64,000 nucleotides of DNA. Origin: Utricularia gibba (lineage: Eukaryota > Streptophyta > Magnoliopsida > Lamiales > Lentibulariaceae). Below the pieces are notes generated by a model. That model was not told where the DNA came from. It saw nothing but the letters and a program-made list of their open reading frames with translations, and did not search any database. Where the stretch lies: the NCBI GenBank assembly GCA_002189035.1, contig CM007992.1, positions 3,596,001-3,660,000 on the forward strand. Reading direction: 5' to 3'. This document shows positions 32,258 to 42,866 of this stretch, one piece after another. Numbering within the stretch: position 1 is the first letter of the stretch; each line of letters opens with the position of its first letter. Both the position numbers and the translations under genes were made by a program.

Positions 32258-32722
32258 TCAGTCGCCGGAGAGAAAGGTTTCTGCATTGAAAGATTTGATT
32301 TTTCCGTCAACTTGGAGGGCATACCGTATGAAAACATGGCCATATTTGTGATGGAGTACGTTGAGAGCGTGATGCCGAACTACCCATCGGAATATAACTC
32401 TTGGCGAAGATCCTAACTTTGCTACATGCCATGATACTGGTGCTAGGGCAACCGGGGGCTCTCCTAATCTTGTGATGAAGTCACCCATTTGCTCTTCCGT
32501 CTTGGGGCAAACATGTGGAGAGTAGGTACCTTTTAAACTTGCATAGCATCTTGAAACCTTCTTGGGCGTTAAAGTTCTGATATAGAGTGGATTGCCACTT
32601 TTTAGAACTGCAAGGCGATTTTGTGTAACACTGTGAATTGGATCTTTTGGAATGTTCTTCTTTTGCTTTTTCAGGGTTCTTGTTGGAGGTCCAAAAGCAC
32701 TTACAATGGACTTCACCTCCAT
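32258..32722 (-). CDS. hypothetical protein, unrecognised 154-residue frame
   Basis: An uninterrupted frame with mixed, protein-like composition: a Lys-rich start, then GEPPVALAPVSWHVAKLGSS and an Arg/His-rich VVRHHALNVLHHKYGHVF. I recognise no domain, signal peptide or membrane segment. It could be a small orphan gene, a fragment of a larger gene or transposon, or chance. The shorter overlapping frames nearby (32074-32343, 32481-32729) look like shadows. Confidence 0.3.
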   Translation of the reverse strand: MEVKSIVSAFGPPTRTLKKQKKNIPKDPIHSVTQNRLAVLKSGNPLYIRTLTPKKVSRCYASLKGTYSPHVCPKTEEQMGDFITRLGEPPVALAPVSWHVAKLGSSPRVIFRWVVRHHALNVLHHKYGHVFIRYALQVDGKIKSFNAETFLSGD

Positions 32723-32759
32723 GAAGCATTTACAATTGGATCTTTTCCGGGCTAGCGGT

Positions 32760-33155
32760 TGGAAGAACGGATGATGATATCATCACTTGCCATGGGCTTA
32801 CATTTGTTCCTAGTTTTCTGGGATTTTGAACTCTGCTCGCCACATAACCCACTAGGATGCTCATGGCAGCTTCAGGGATGATTGGCAGGGAGGATTCGGT
32901 TTCCATTTCAGATTCAGGGCAGTAAATCTAAATTTCAGACAGAGGAACAAGAACACCAAGATGACTCTTTCGCTGGGTTCAGTAATCAAATATTCAGAAG
33001 AGGAGAACAAGATCCTTCCCGAGTTCAAGCACCTCAATTTCACACTGAATTGGTCGCATATACAGATATACTTGCTAGAAGGGAAGAACAAAGAAGCTAT
33101 ACTGAGGAGGTATACAGATAGTGACACACTGGGCAGACACGCAATGAACAATTCG
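32760..33155. other. intergenic / 3' flank of SKIP34
   Basis: No gene is recognised. It probably holds the 3' UTR of the SKIP34-like gene. Confidence 0.5.
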
Positions 33156-33458
33156 TCAATCACCAGCAGCAGCAGCCAAGGAAGGGGACGAAGAAGAGTA
33201 GAGACGAACCAGGTATTCTTGCTGTTCTCTGTATCGACTCCTGAGGTAGGTTTCGAGGATCTCCATGACGCGCACGAACTTCTTCATTTCTTCCAGACGG
33301 CGGCTGAGGTCGGCTTCCCTCGCCCTGGCTTCCTCCAAACGCGCCTCGGTTTCGGCTAATCGATCTCTCAGATTCTGCACCACCGTGTTTCGATTCTCCT
33401 CCAACCAGATTCCGAAGGTGTCATCTTGCGGCGGCGATCGCTCCTTTCCGTGGCACAT
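33156..33458 (-). CDS. SKIP34: SKP1-interacting partner SKIP34-like small coiled-coil protein
   Basis: Intronless, 100 residues, starting MCHGKERSPP. The central half is a strong heptad coiled coil (VVQNLRDRLAETEARLEE, AREADLSRRLEEMKKFVRVMEILETYL, about residues 25-72), followed by RSRYREQQEYLVRL and a Ser/Ala tail. Length, start and coil sequence match plant SKIP34, reported as a partner of the SCF adaptor SKP1. It has no F-box, so a direct ubiquitin-ligase role is not shown by sequence. Its start codon is 205 bp from that of the divergent ecdysoneless homologue. Confidence 0.85.
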   Translation of the reverse strand: MCHGKERSPPQDDTFGIWLEENRNTVVQNLRDRLAETEARLEEARAREADLSRRLEEMKKFVRVMEILETYLRSRYREQQEYLVRLYSSSSPSLAAAAGD

Positions 33459-33663
33459 TTCCGTTCCACCGTGTGCTTTGTCAAGCGTTATCCGGTTTTG
33501 ATGTGCATTTGTATTTGTGTTGGGGGCTTGTACTTTATTCTATTTACCAATTGTGATCCATATTTACTTGAAATTACTCAAATGGTCCCTTATTTATCCT
33601 TAATTATGTAAGTCTTCTAGGGGTTCTTGCATCTTCAAGAACCCTCCTTTTTGAGGTTTAGCG
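33459..33663. promoter_or_regulatory. shared bidirectional promoter interval (SKIP34 / ecdysoneless)
   Basis: Only 205 bp separate the start codons of the two divergent genes, so both promoters and both leaders must fit here or overlap the coding regions. A clear canonical TATA box is not evident for either direction. Confidence 0.6.
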
Positions 33664-36191
33664 ATGGCTGCTGTAGAATCCTCATCTTCATCAGTTTTTC
33701 CTCCCGGAAATTCACGTCCGCCGGAGGATACAGTTTTCTACTCCATATTCCCGGACTCTTCCGTAGATCCTGCGGCCGGTGGTGCTGCAAGTGAGGAACT
33801 ACAGTCGCTTCATCTCCGAATTCTTCGCCACATAGCTCCAATTACGGCCGCGTACATATGGCAGCATCAGCCGTTTTCTATTTCAGTAACACTGTCTCCG
33901 CTTCGCGGCCTCGCCGGACACCTCCGCTTCGGCGACAATCTCGAGGACGAATGGTTCGTCGTTTACCTTCTATTCGAGATCTCCAAAGCGTTTCCAAATG
34001 TTACGGTTCGCGTTTGGGACACAGATGGCGAGTTTCTTTTGATTGAGGCTGCTTTCCACCTTCCTAAATGGCTGAATCCCGAAACATCAGTGAATCGCGT
34101 CTTCATCCGCCATGGTCTCCTCCATATCATTCCAAAGTCGAGGTTCCCTTCGACGCCGAGCGTGGAGGATTCGTTACGCTTCCTAGGGGTGACAGATGAA
34201 TCCGAGTCTCGTGCAGCCGATGCTGTTCAGTTGCACTTGAGTCGGAGAATTTGTGAATATCCACAGCGTGCATACAGGAATGTGCATCAAGCGAGGGCTA
34301 CACTGCCATTGTCGGTAGCGTGGGTTCTAAAGCACGAGCCATTGTTTGTGTCTTTGGCTGTTGAGGGATTCTACGATAGAGATATCGATAGTATGAAGTA
34401 TGCTGCTAAAATGGAGAGATTTTTGCCCAGGGGCAAGGAAGAGGAGATGGTGGAGGTGGTTGTGAGGATGTCGAGGGCAATGTATGCGCAGCTGGTGCAA
34501 CAGAAGTTCCAGGCTCCAAGTTGTTTCCCGATGCCTGAAAGAACCAGCATGGTGAAATACATGGAGGCAGAGCTTGGCTTGAAAATAAGTTGTGGACTTG
34601 AGATGATTTATCAGCACAAAAAGAAGCAGGGCGTAGAAGGGAAAGGAAGCTCATGGGCAGCGTTCCTTGAAAGCTTGGAGAGAAGCGGCTATTTTGAGGG
34701 ATTGTTGCCAGGATCGAAAGAATACCGCAGGAGGATGGAAAATGTGGATGAATATTATCGAAATAGTTCGCTGCACTCCAGAGAAAGGTAGTTGATCTTC
34801 TTTTAATGTTTAGTTTATTGTTGAAGCATGATCGTCTGTGCTCCTATTACCGTTAAAACTTAAAATGGCTGATTTCGTAAAATTTCAGTGAAGCTTTAAA
34901 TGCACCCGTGAGACGCATAGATGAAGTTCTTGCACTTCCATATTCAGTTAATGATTTCAGCAGTACTGAGCTTCCTCCATCTGATGATGATTCGTGGCTT
35001 TATGGTGGTGGTGATGAACTAGATTCTGCTCTTGAGGAGAGGCAGAAGGAAATGGAGCTTTATGACATGAAGAAGAATAAGAACCAGTCTAGAGTTCAAG
35101 CTGACCATGTGGATGTGTCAACATCCAGCAAGGATTCTGAAAAATATAATCTTGGAGGAATTGCTGAATCGATGCAGGCATTCGTTGCAAAAGTATCAAG
35201 CTACGAAGGAGCGGAAGTTCCAGAGAACAGGTTTGTCTTTCTCTTTTTCTTATGCTGTTTCGTTGTAATTTGCTCTCCTTGTTAGGGAAAATACTTGTTC
35301 CAGATCTAGATATATAAAAATTTATGATGTCTTAGCAAACCCAATGAACCCCTATCAAGCCATTGAACTGGAAGAATATGATAATGACTAGTTGCATAAT
35401 TATGTCTTGACCAGAAGCTTGAAGGCCGTAGATTTTAAGGTGGATGAATTTATGAGAGCCATGGATGCAGCCTTTGGACTCCACCAAGGTTCTAACGAGG
35501 ATGACAGTGATGCTGATCTTGAAGATGGATTACCATCGGATCTTGACTATGGTATTCTCATACTCATGATTTTTACAGTAGCTTTGAGATCTACGGTTGT
35601 GAAGGTCTTACAATGCCTGAAAAACCACATCTTGCGGAGTAACCCTTATCTTTATCAAACCCGAGAATTATTTCCACCTGGTGCTTTCGGTGATTATTCG
35701 AAGTATGTAAGCTTTTTTAGTTAACCATCGAAACCGGATAACTATTGGACATGACATGCAGATGATTCTGGGGATGAAAGCCTGCGTTCTGAGGATATGG
35801 AAGACGCTGATGCTGGCTTCATGAGTTCCTATACTGATGCACTGAATCGGGAATTAAAGGCAACGACACTGCACAACACCTTTGCTCGCCATGAACAACG
35901 GCCATTGACGACGAATAATGAGGTAATATTTACCATAGTACGCCTTTCTTCCTCCTTCCAATGCTCAAAATCGAATCCCAAACGCAGGGAATCAACAGGA
36001 ACGATGATACGGAAGAGTTGAATCCCTTGGACGTGGACTTCAACCTTGTGAAGAACCTGCTGGATTCCTATTCCTCTCAGGAAGGCATGTCAGGCCCCGC
36101 TTCCAATCTACTGGGACTCATGGGAATCAAGCTGCCTGATAATGCCCCTACCAGCAAGTCGGATCCCTCTAGTTCCCGAGCCCAGCCTTGA
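33664..36191 (+). CDS. ecdysoneless / SGT1-family homologue, 5 exons
   Basis: Inferred exons are 33664-34787, 34889-35230, 35415-35551, 35762-35922 and 35988-36191, giving 655 residues with all phases consistent. The N-terminal two thirds carries the SGT1/ecdysoneless core (DTVFYSIFPD, YIWQHQPFSI, LRFGDNLEDEWFVVYLLFEISKAFP, DGEFLLIEAAFHLPKWL, RVFIRHGLLHIIP). The C-terminal third is acidic and low complexity (DSDADLEDGLPSDLDY, DDSGDESLRSEDMEDADAGFM), then ELNPLDVDFNLVKNLLDSYSSQEGMSGPASNLLGLMG, the usual ending. The family takes part in pre-mRNA splicing and cell-cycle control in animals and yeast; the plant role is little known. It is unrelated to the SGT1 co-chaperone of disease resistance. 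It shares a short interval with divergent SKIP34. Confidence 0.92.
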
Positions 36192-36199
36192 TCCGGGCC

Positions 36200-37474
36200 A
36201 GTTGTCTATTTGCTGATACGTGCCATTGGACCAGAAACACACCACATCACCTTGTTCAATAGAAAACAAGCTCCAGTTCGAAGTTGGGAGCTCAGATCAT
36301 TCATTTTTGCCCCAAACCAAATCGAAGGTACATGCTGTGCTGTTCATACATGTCCTGAGCATGAACTGTAGCCCCAAGTGATGATGATTGGTCGGATCTG
36401 TGGTTCGATTGGCCATATTATAACATTACCCCAGGCGAAAAATAGCATTTTGCTTTACCCCTGTGAATGTTGTGCATCTTTTTCAGATGGAAGGACCACT
36501 CTTTTGGGGCACAAACCGTGAAATAAATGTACATTTTGTAGTCTGAAGTAGTCCCTTTTGCTTCCCTGGCTGGGGGAACTTTCAACTATTACTGTTACAA
36601 CCAACACTTAAACTTCAAAAAAATCAGATCTTAAGTACTTGAAAAGGTAGTCTTATTACAGATAACGAATGATGTTGGCCCAAATGTAAGACCGACAGTG
36701 AAAACTGAAGAAAGTGGATCCGGTTTTTTGCCCCAATTTCATCCCTCATGTCCATCTATCCACCTTTTTACGCACTAAACCTCTGAACAAAAGTCACATA
36801 TCCTCTGCGGTGCAATATCATTGCCCTTTTGAACTTCATCAGCATAACCCCGGAAAAGCTTTCCTTCCTCAGTCAGCCATGGCCCCCATCTGATAATATT
36901 CTCTTCTTACATTCCACCCAATCCCTTCTTCTGAGGTCTCCCCCTTTTGTTCAACACACAAAGTACATATTCTCATACAAAACACATTTAACAAACAAGC
37001 TCATGAGTTGATGTGATAACTAAAGATCTCTCTTTCTCACACTTGCTGTACTACAGGGTAGTGTAATCTTCTCAGTGCATGGATCATGTAAGTAGAGAGA
37101 GGGAGAGTAACTATGAGCACCAACAAGGAATTATGTATGTGATCTTTGCAAGATGATTTCCCTTCTGACAGACTGTCAGTCTTCTACTATAAAAAGAGCA
37201 TGCATTGTTGTTGTTGACAATACACTCCAAGGCCAAGGTGGTGAAGAGGGATGAAAACATGAAAGAATGACAGGCAGATGAGGAGGAGTAAAAGATAAAG
37301 CCAGACCTCTTCCCTAGTTTTTGCTTCATTACAACGCCAAGATCAAAAACTCAGCTGATTCCTGGTTTCCTCTCAAGGGAAACGTGCTGATCAGATCACA
37401 CAGAAAGCTCAGACACTCGTCACAGGGTGCTGTAATGATATTCTTTCCTTTCTTGTTCTTGCTCGTAACATGAA
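36200..37474. other. intergenic DNA
   Basis: 3' flank of the ecdysoneless homologue, then about 700 bp upstream of the bHLH gene. Short frames only. The 36,800-37,470 part is pyrimidine-rich in places and may include the bHLH leader. Confidence 0.6.
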
Positions 37475-38503
37475 ATGAATATTCTTGCTGATAGAATACA
37501 GGAGATGTTTTCGTCTACGAATGTTTATGGAGTGGGGAGCTGTTCGGAGATAGACAATGGAAACCTTAGCCCAAGAACAATGGCGGAAGCTAAAGCTGCG
37601 GCGGCGAGTAATAGTCACAAGGAAGCTGAGCGTCGCCGGAGAAAGCGGATCAATGGCCATATCGCTACCCTCAAATCTATCCTCCCCGATGTAATCAAGG
37701 TACTCTTCTCATCGGATGAATTTTTTCATCAAGATTCCATTTTTCGTGGCATGAAGGGTAATTAAGGCACTCTTCATATGTGATGAATATCCCATCTGGC
37801 TTTTCACAATGTAATGCCAAGATCACGTTTTTTCGCCGCACACACAAAACCCACTCGATATCATGAATGGTGATCAAGGTAAATGTTGAAATGTCATCTG
37901 GGTTTCACCAGATACTGCCAAGATTCCATTTTTCGCCAGAATACATAAAACCCATTTGATCTCATGAATGATAGAGACGCCACAGTCATAAAATGGAATA
38001 ATCCTTGATAGAGAAAAAAAAAAAAGGGCAGCACTCATTATGGTTCTTTCATTTGACAGACAGATAAAGCTTCGTTGCTAGGAGAAGCCGTCCGGCGAGT
38101 TCGGGAACTGAACAAGGCGGCGGCGGAACTAGCCCCCATGAACCATCACCACCAGCACCACGTTCTGTTCCCAAGCGAAACAGACGAGTTGAAAGTAATC
38201 CCCTGCGACGAAACGGGAATTGTAAAAGCTACAATATGCTGTGAAGATAGACCAGAGCTTGTAATGGAGTTGATAGAGGCGCTGAAGGCAGTGGAAGCGA
38301 AGGTGGTGAGGGCAGAAATGTCCACAATGGGCGGAAGGACAAAGAGTGTTCTGTGGGTTCGATTGAGTGTCGGGAAGGAAAGCGATGCGGGTTTGGCGAC
38401 ACTGAGACGAGGTCTGAAATCGGTCATGGATAAGTCCACTTTGTTGGCCGGTTCGATTCAGGGTTTGCCGGGGAGCAAAAGAAGCCGTTACTATCCAAAC
38501 TGA
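37475..38503 (+). CDS. bHLH transcription factor, AIG1/bHLH30-32-106-107-like
   Basis: Two exons, 37475-37699 and 38060-38503, give 222 residues. The bHLH domain spans about 47-97: SHKEAERRRRKRIN holds the His-Glu-Arg triad for E-box binding, and the second helix starts TDKASLLGEAVRRVRELN, with the intron in the loop at VIK-TDKAS. The second half (about 125-205, VIPCDETGIVKATICCEDRPELVMELIEAL, KVVRAEMSTMGG, VLWVRL) has the beta-alpha-beta pattern of a C-terminal ACT-like dimerisation fold. This arrangement is typical of the AIG1 (bHLH32)/bHLH30/106/107 group; bHLH106 has been tied to salt response. The ATG used opens a frame preceded by a very short upstream ORF (ATGAAATGA at 37470-37478). 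Confidence 0.9.
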
Positions 38504-38509
38504 ATCACC

Positions 38510-39331
38510 CTTCAACTTATTCTCCTCTTTGGATTAGGGAACAGTTCTGTTCCTTCTTACCAGTTTCAACCGCCTGTTTCCCTCAATTGTACCTAGTAAA
38601 CTATAATGAGCTCAACGTTTTATGAAGAAAATACGAATCCTCCTAAAGTCAGAGGCACAAACAATGCCAATACGGGAAGCAAAAGTTGCTTTCAAGGCTG
38701 AGAGAACATGGAATGCGACAACAACATTGAATTTCTGAGTGTTCTCCTGCTTGCTGTCTTGCTCCAGCTCTCTGATCAATTTCTGTCATAACAGCCAGCC
38801 TGTTGTGTGTCTTATTCTGTACAACTTACATGATGACAAAAGGGAATCACACATATACCACTCAGGCATTGCACTGTGATTTCGCTCTAAACATTCATGA
38901 GGGTGAGCAACCTCACGTTATCAAAACCGATAGCTCATGAAATGGATTTCGAATACAATCCCTAATAAGCAGCAGTTCCGAAGGCATGGCTTCTCCGTCA
39001 GCGGTGTTGGTTAGGAAGTGAAGCCCACGCCACCGGAGAAGGTCGCCGGAAAGTTCGAGATGCAGAGCTCCATACCAGCCGTCGCGATTTCGTCCAATTA
39101 CTGGATTAGGGTCTAAAGTGGGCTTTCGGGGCAGCTTATTAACTTGATTAAAAGGCCCAATAAGAATTAGGCCCAATAGGAAAGAAGAGGCTGAGTAGGA
39201 TCCTACTCATGTGCCCTAATCGGTCGCCATTGATGAGCTGATTAACGGAATACAGACGAGCTATGGTGTGCTGATTCTTCCTTCGTGCCTGTTCATTTTC
39301 GTTGTCTAGTTTTCTCCTCCATTTTTTTCCG
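38510..39331. other. intergenic DNA
   Basis: 3' flank of the bHLH gene and promoter of the 14-3-3 gene. No gene is seen. The 38980-39120 part is GC-richer without family features. Confidence 0.6.
39153..39177. promoter_or_regulatory. paired GGCCCAATA motifs upstream of the 14-3-3 gene
   Basis: GGCCCAATA occurs twice within 25 bp, about 155-180 bp before the start codon. Such site II/TCP-type motifs mark promoters of housekeeping and growth genes in plants. Confidence 0.5.
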
Positions 39332-40749
39332 ATGGCATTGACCAGAGAGCAGTACCTGTACATGGCGAAGTTGGCGGAGCAAGCCGAGCGCTACGAGGAG
39401 ATGGTACAATTTATGGAGAGCCTCGTCGTCAGCGCTGCCGGTACTGAACTGTCAGTTGAGGAGAGGAATCTACTCTCTGTGGCTTACAAGAATGTGATCG
39501 GCTCGCTGCGAGCCGCCTGGCGGATAGTCAGCTCCATTGAGCAGAAGGAGGAGGAGCGCAAGAACGACGACCACGTGGCTCTTGTCAAGGATTATAGGTC
39601 GAAGGTGGAGAATGAGCTCTCGCATGTTTCTACAGGCATTTTGAAGATCTTGGTCGAGAGTTTGATTCCGTCTGCCGCTTCCAGCGAATCTAAGGTTTTC
39701 TATTTGAAAATGAAAGGGGATTATCATAGGTACATAGCGGAATTCAAGATTGGGAATGAACGGAAGGAGGCTGCTGAGGAGACTATGTTAGCTTACAAAG
39801 CTGCTCAGGTGTGTGATTACGGATCTCATTTTTGGTTGAATCAGTTTCACCTTTATTCCTCATTGTATTCCAGTAAAAATTACTCTTTTTGCTTCTAGGT
39901 TTAAGATCCTAGTGCAATCATTGCAAGATTTAAAGCACTCGCATTTGAGGGTAGATTCAGCCAAACTGATTTTGTTTACTCTTGGAATACAAGATAGCTT
40001 TTCTCTTAAATTAAATTATACTCGTTCAGGTAGTGAAATGCCTTAAACGTTGTGCCTACGAGACTTGAATGTTTAATGCATGTTAATTGCGCATTATTTT
40101 TAAAATCGTGTGGTGTTTGGTGATGCCATGTGATGAATCATTAGTTTTAGTTTGTGAATCATTATGGGAAATATTATTTAGCTTCTGTTTTTCTGTTTGA
40201 TCATTCGTTATTGTAATTTGTTGCCAACAGGATATTGCTCTTTCTGATCTTGCTCCCACATATCCTATACGGTTGGGCCTGGCACTGAACTTCTCGGTTT
40301 TCTACTATGAGATTCTAAATTCTCCAGAAAAGGCTTGCGAGATGGCCAAACAGGTATTTTTTTAAGTTACACCATGATGCTGTAATTCTTCGCCTTCATA
40401 GTCGACTGATTCGCTAGCCCCTTGGCACTGATTCGCTCTTATTGGGTATTGTTTTCATTTCTCTCTTATGATGAAGGCTTTTGAGGAAGCAATTGCGGAG
40501 TTAGACACGTTGGGTGAGGAGTCTTACAAGGACAGCACTCTGATCATGCAACTTCTGAGAGATAATCTCACTCTATGGACCTCAGATATGCAGGTACCCT
40601 GCTCTGATCCTTGTGTTCTTTCAAAAAGTTTTTTACTGGCTAATTCCTTTCAATCGGTATACCATGCACTCGCATCTGCGGAGTATACTCTATGCTACTA
40701 AACTAACATACTTTCTGCATCGTTGCAGGACCAAATAGACGAGTCATAA
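39332..40749 (+). CDS. 14-3-3 protein, GF14 kappa/lambda-like, 4 exons
   Basis: Exons 39332-39808, 40231-40353, 40477-40593 and 40729-40749 give 245 residues, all junctions in phase 0. Both family signatures are present: [11 protein letters not shown] (about 45-55) and [21 protein letters not shown] (about 217-237). The phosphopeptide-binding basic groups lie in [13 protein letters not shown] and HRYIAEF. The N-terminus ([27 protein letters not shown]) and the 4-exon structure match the GF14 kappa/lambda pair. These dimers bind phosphorylated clients in the cytosol and nucleus, for example in brassinosteroid and stress signalling. The last exon encodes only DQIDES. The frame is open upstream to 39302, but the ATG at 39332 gives the family's normal start. 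Confidence 0.95.
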
Positions 40750-42866
40750 GCCAGTTGCTTTGCATTTATCTTTGCTTATGCATGCCGTGGGTTGCTACTG
40801 CATTCTGTAAACTAAACACTTCGCTATGCACTCGCTGTCATCTGCTCCACAGTTTCATAGAAACAAACAGAAATCATCATCCTATTTCTCTAGGAAACCC
40901 CTGTCTGAAGTTTGTAAATGTTAAAACACATGTCATTTCTTCCTCCTCTTCATCTTGTGGTTCTGTTTGATGTGCCATCGATGCAGTGCAAGGAAGCAGC
41001 ATTGTACCCTCCCAAGATGCCCACAGCCCAGTGAGCCAGAAGAGATTTGATTGGTGCATCGAATCCCTTCTCTTCTGGAAGAGTTGATGACAGAGGGAGA
41101 GGGAATCTCATGCCCCCATTTCGCCTTCTCCTTTTCTCTCATCTTCTTCCCCTCCCTCCCTTCGGCACCCTTCACCCCATCACTGTAAAAAAACGACAAA
41201 AGTAACATAAACTGTCCTCTCATGAACATTATTACAAGTAAAAAGTATCATTCTAACAATTTCGTGTCTTATTTCAAAGAAGCTTATATTGAATTTTTAT
41301 TAATTTTGTGTAAATTTTTTTTTCAAAATAAAAAATATAAATTATAAGTATACCAGATATTTTAAGTAATTTTACATGAAATAGAATAATATAAAACAAT
41401 GAGAATTAAATGTTTTAAATTAATAATATGGAAGTTTAAAATGTATTTATATTGAATTTTTATTAATTTAGTATAAAGTCTTTTTTTTTCAAAATAGAAA
41501 AATATAAATTATAAGGATAATATTTGAGAAATAGATAATATGGAAGGGGAGAGTTTATATTGAGATATTTTTACTAGTTGAAATAGAATAATGTAAAATC
41601 CTAATATTTTAATATTCAAAATGAATAATATCATATAAATAAAATGTAAATAATTACATGGAACATCACTCAAAAAAAAATATTGAGTTGTTAAAATGGG
41701 AGAAAATATAAGATTTGGGATGAAAATTTTGATCCAAAAAAGAAATGTAAAATCCAAAAGGATTGAATGCCAAAATGGTCGATGATGAAGTGACCGCACT
41801 GCGTGCGAGACACCCATTGTAATAAAAAGCCCAGAAGGGTGGCGGTAGGTCGGAGTTAAGGACTACTAACTGGAAAGCGCAGTGGGAAAAGCACGCAGAT
41901 CTCAAGAAATACTAATACAAAATTACAAGGAAGAAGAAACAAGAAGCAGTGGGGATTAAATGACACCCAACTGGAGTAGGCGCACGGGCGGACCACTCTC
42001 GTCGTCAACCACTGTGTTGGTTTCCAGACACCCGGTGGGTGTCATCATTCTTACATACGCTTCTCCCCTTCTTTGTTTTACCCCCACCCACTAACCATTT
42101 TAATCCCCGGTAGGGAGCAACAAACATCCAGTCACTTACTGCAATTAGTTTACTGTAAAATGAAGGTATTTGATGATGCTGGATTCTGTGTTTGGTAAAT
42201 TCGATCGTGTGTTGTTTGAGATTCCAAATCGGATGTCTTGAACCCCATTGTATAGACACGTATTCAGCATTTCTCTGTATCTTGTTCGGCAGCACCCCTT
42301 GGGGGACAAAATACAAATGCAAAAGTACACGCAGCGTTCACAAGCGCTGGGTGCAAATCACATTACAAACACAAGGATACATGGAAAACTCACAGGGTGA
42401 AACAATGGAGCTCTGTTGCCTCAGAGCCACCGCTATTAGAATGACATTCAGATGCAAAGGGAATGGCATTGATTAGGGATTGACATGAGATTCATGTCTA
42501 AGATCCCTTTTAAGCTTTAAATTTCTGTCTTCTTCCTCCTCTTGTGTGGAGGATTGAGGATTTGGTGCTGGAAATTGTTTGTTTGTAATCATATTCTTTT
42601 TTTTTCTCAAGAAAGGAGAATACATAAAGTAGTGTCTTTAATAGCCTAGCGAGTAGCGACAAGTCTCATTTTCTACATAAAGCTCTTCTTCATCTTCTCC
42701 GTAGACCACTTTCTTCTCCTCTTCAGTCTCCTCCCATCACTGGGTTTTGCAGAGATGGCAGGAAATAAATGGAAATCCTGAGAATGCGCTAAATGTAACT
42801 CAAAAATCGATTCTTGATGGGAGTTTGATATTTTGACTCACATTGCTGGTTTTGGGCGTTTTTTCA
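40750..42866. other. intergenic DNA and cyclin leader
   Basis: 40750-41230 is the 3' flank of the 14-3-3 gene. 41230-41800 is AT-rich. 41810-42500 is less AT-rich with no recognised gene. From about 42,600 the sequence is pyrimidine-rich and is probably the cyclin leader. It contains several upstream ORFs, annotated separately. Confidence 0.6.
42755..42828 (+). promoter_or_regulatory. cluster of four short upstream ORFs before the D-type cyclin, one a bare ATG-TAA
   Basis: Four ATGs lie before the main start at 42867: an 8-codon uORF (42755-42781), ATG CGC TAA (42784-42792), ATG TAA (42793-42798) and ATG GGA GTT TGA (42817-42828). If the transcript starts upstream of 42755, scanning ribosomes meet all of them. 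AUG-stop elements are known to stall ribosomes and destabilise mRNA, as in boron control of Arabidopsis NIP5;1. The transcription start is not visible, so their presence in the mRNA is inferred. Confidence 0.55.
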
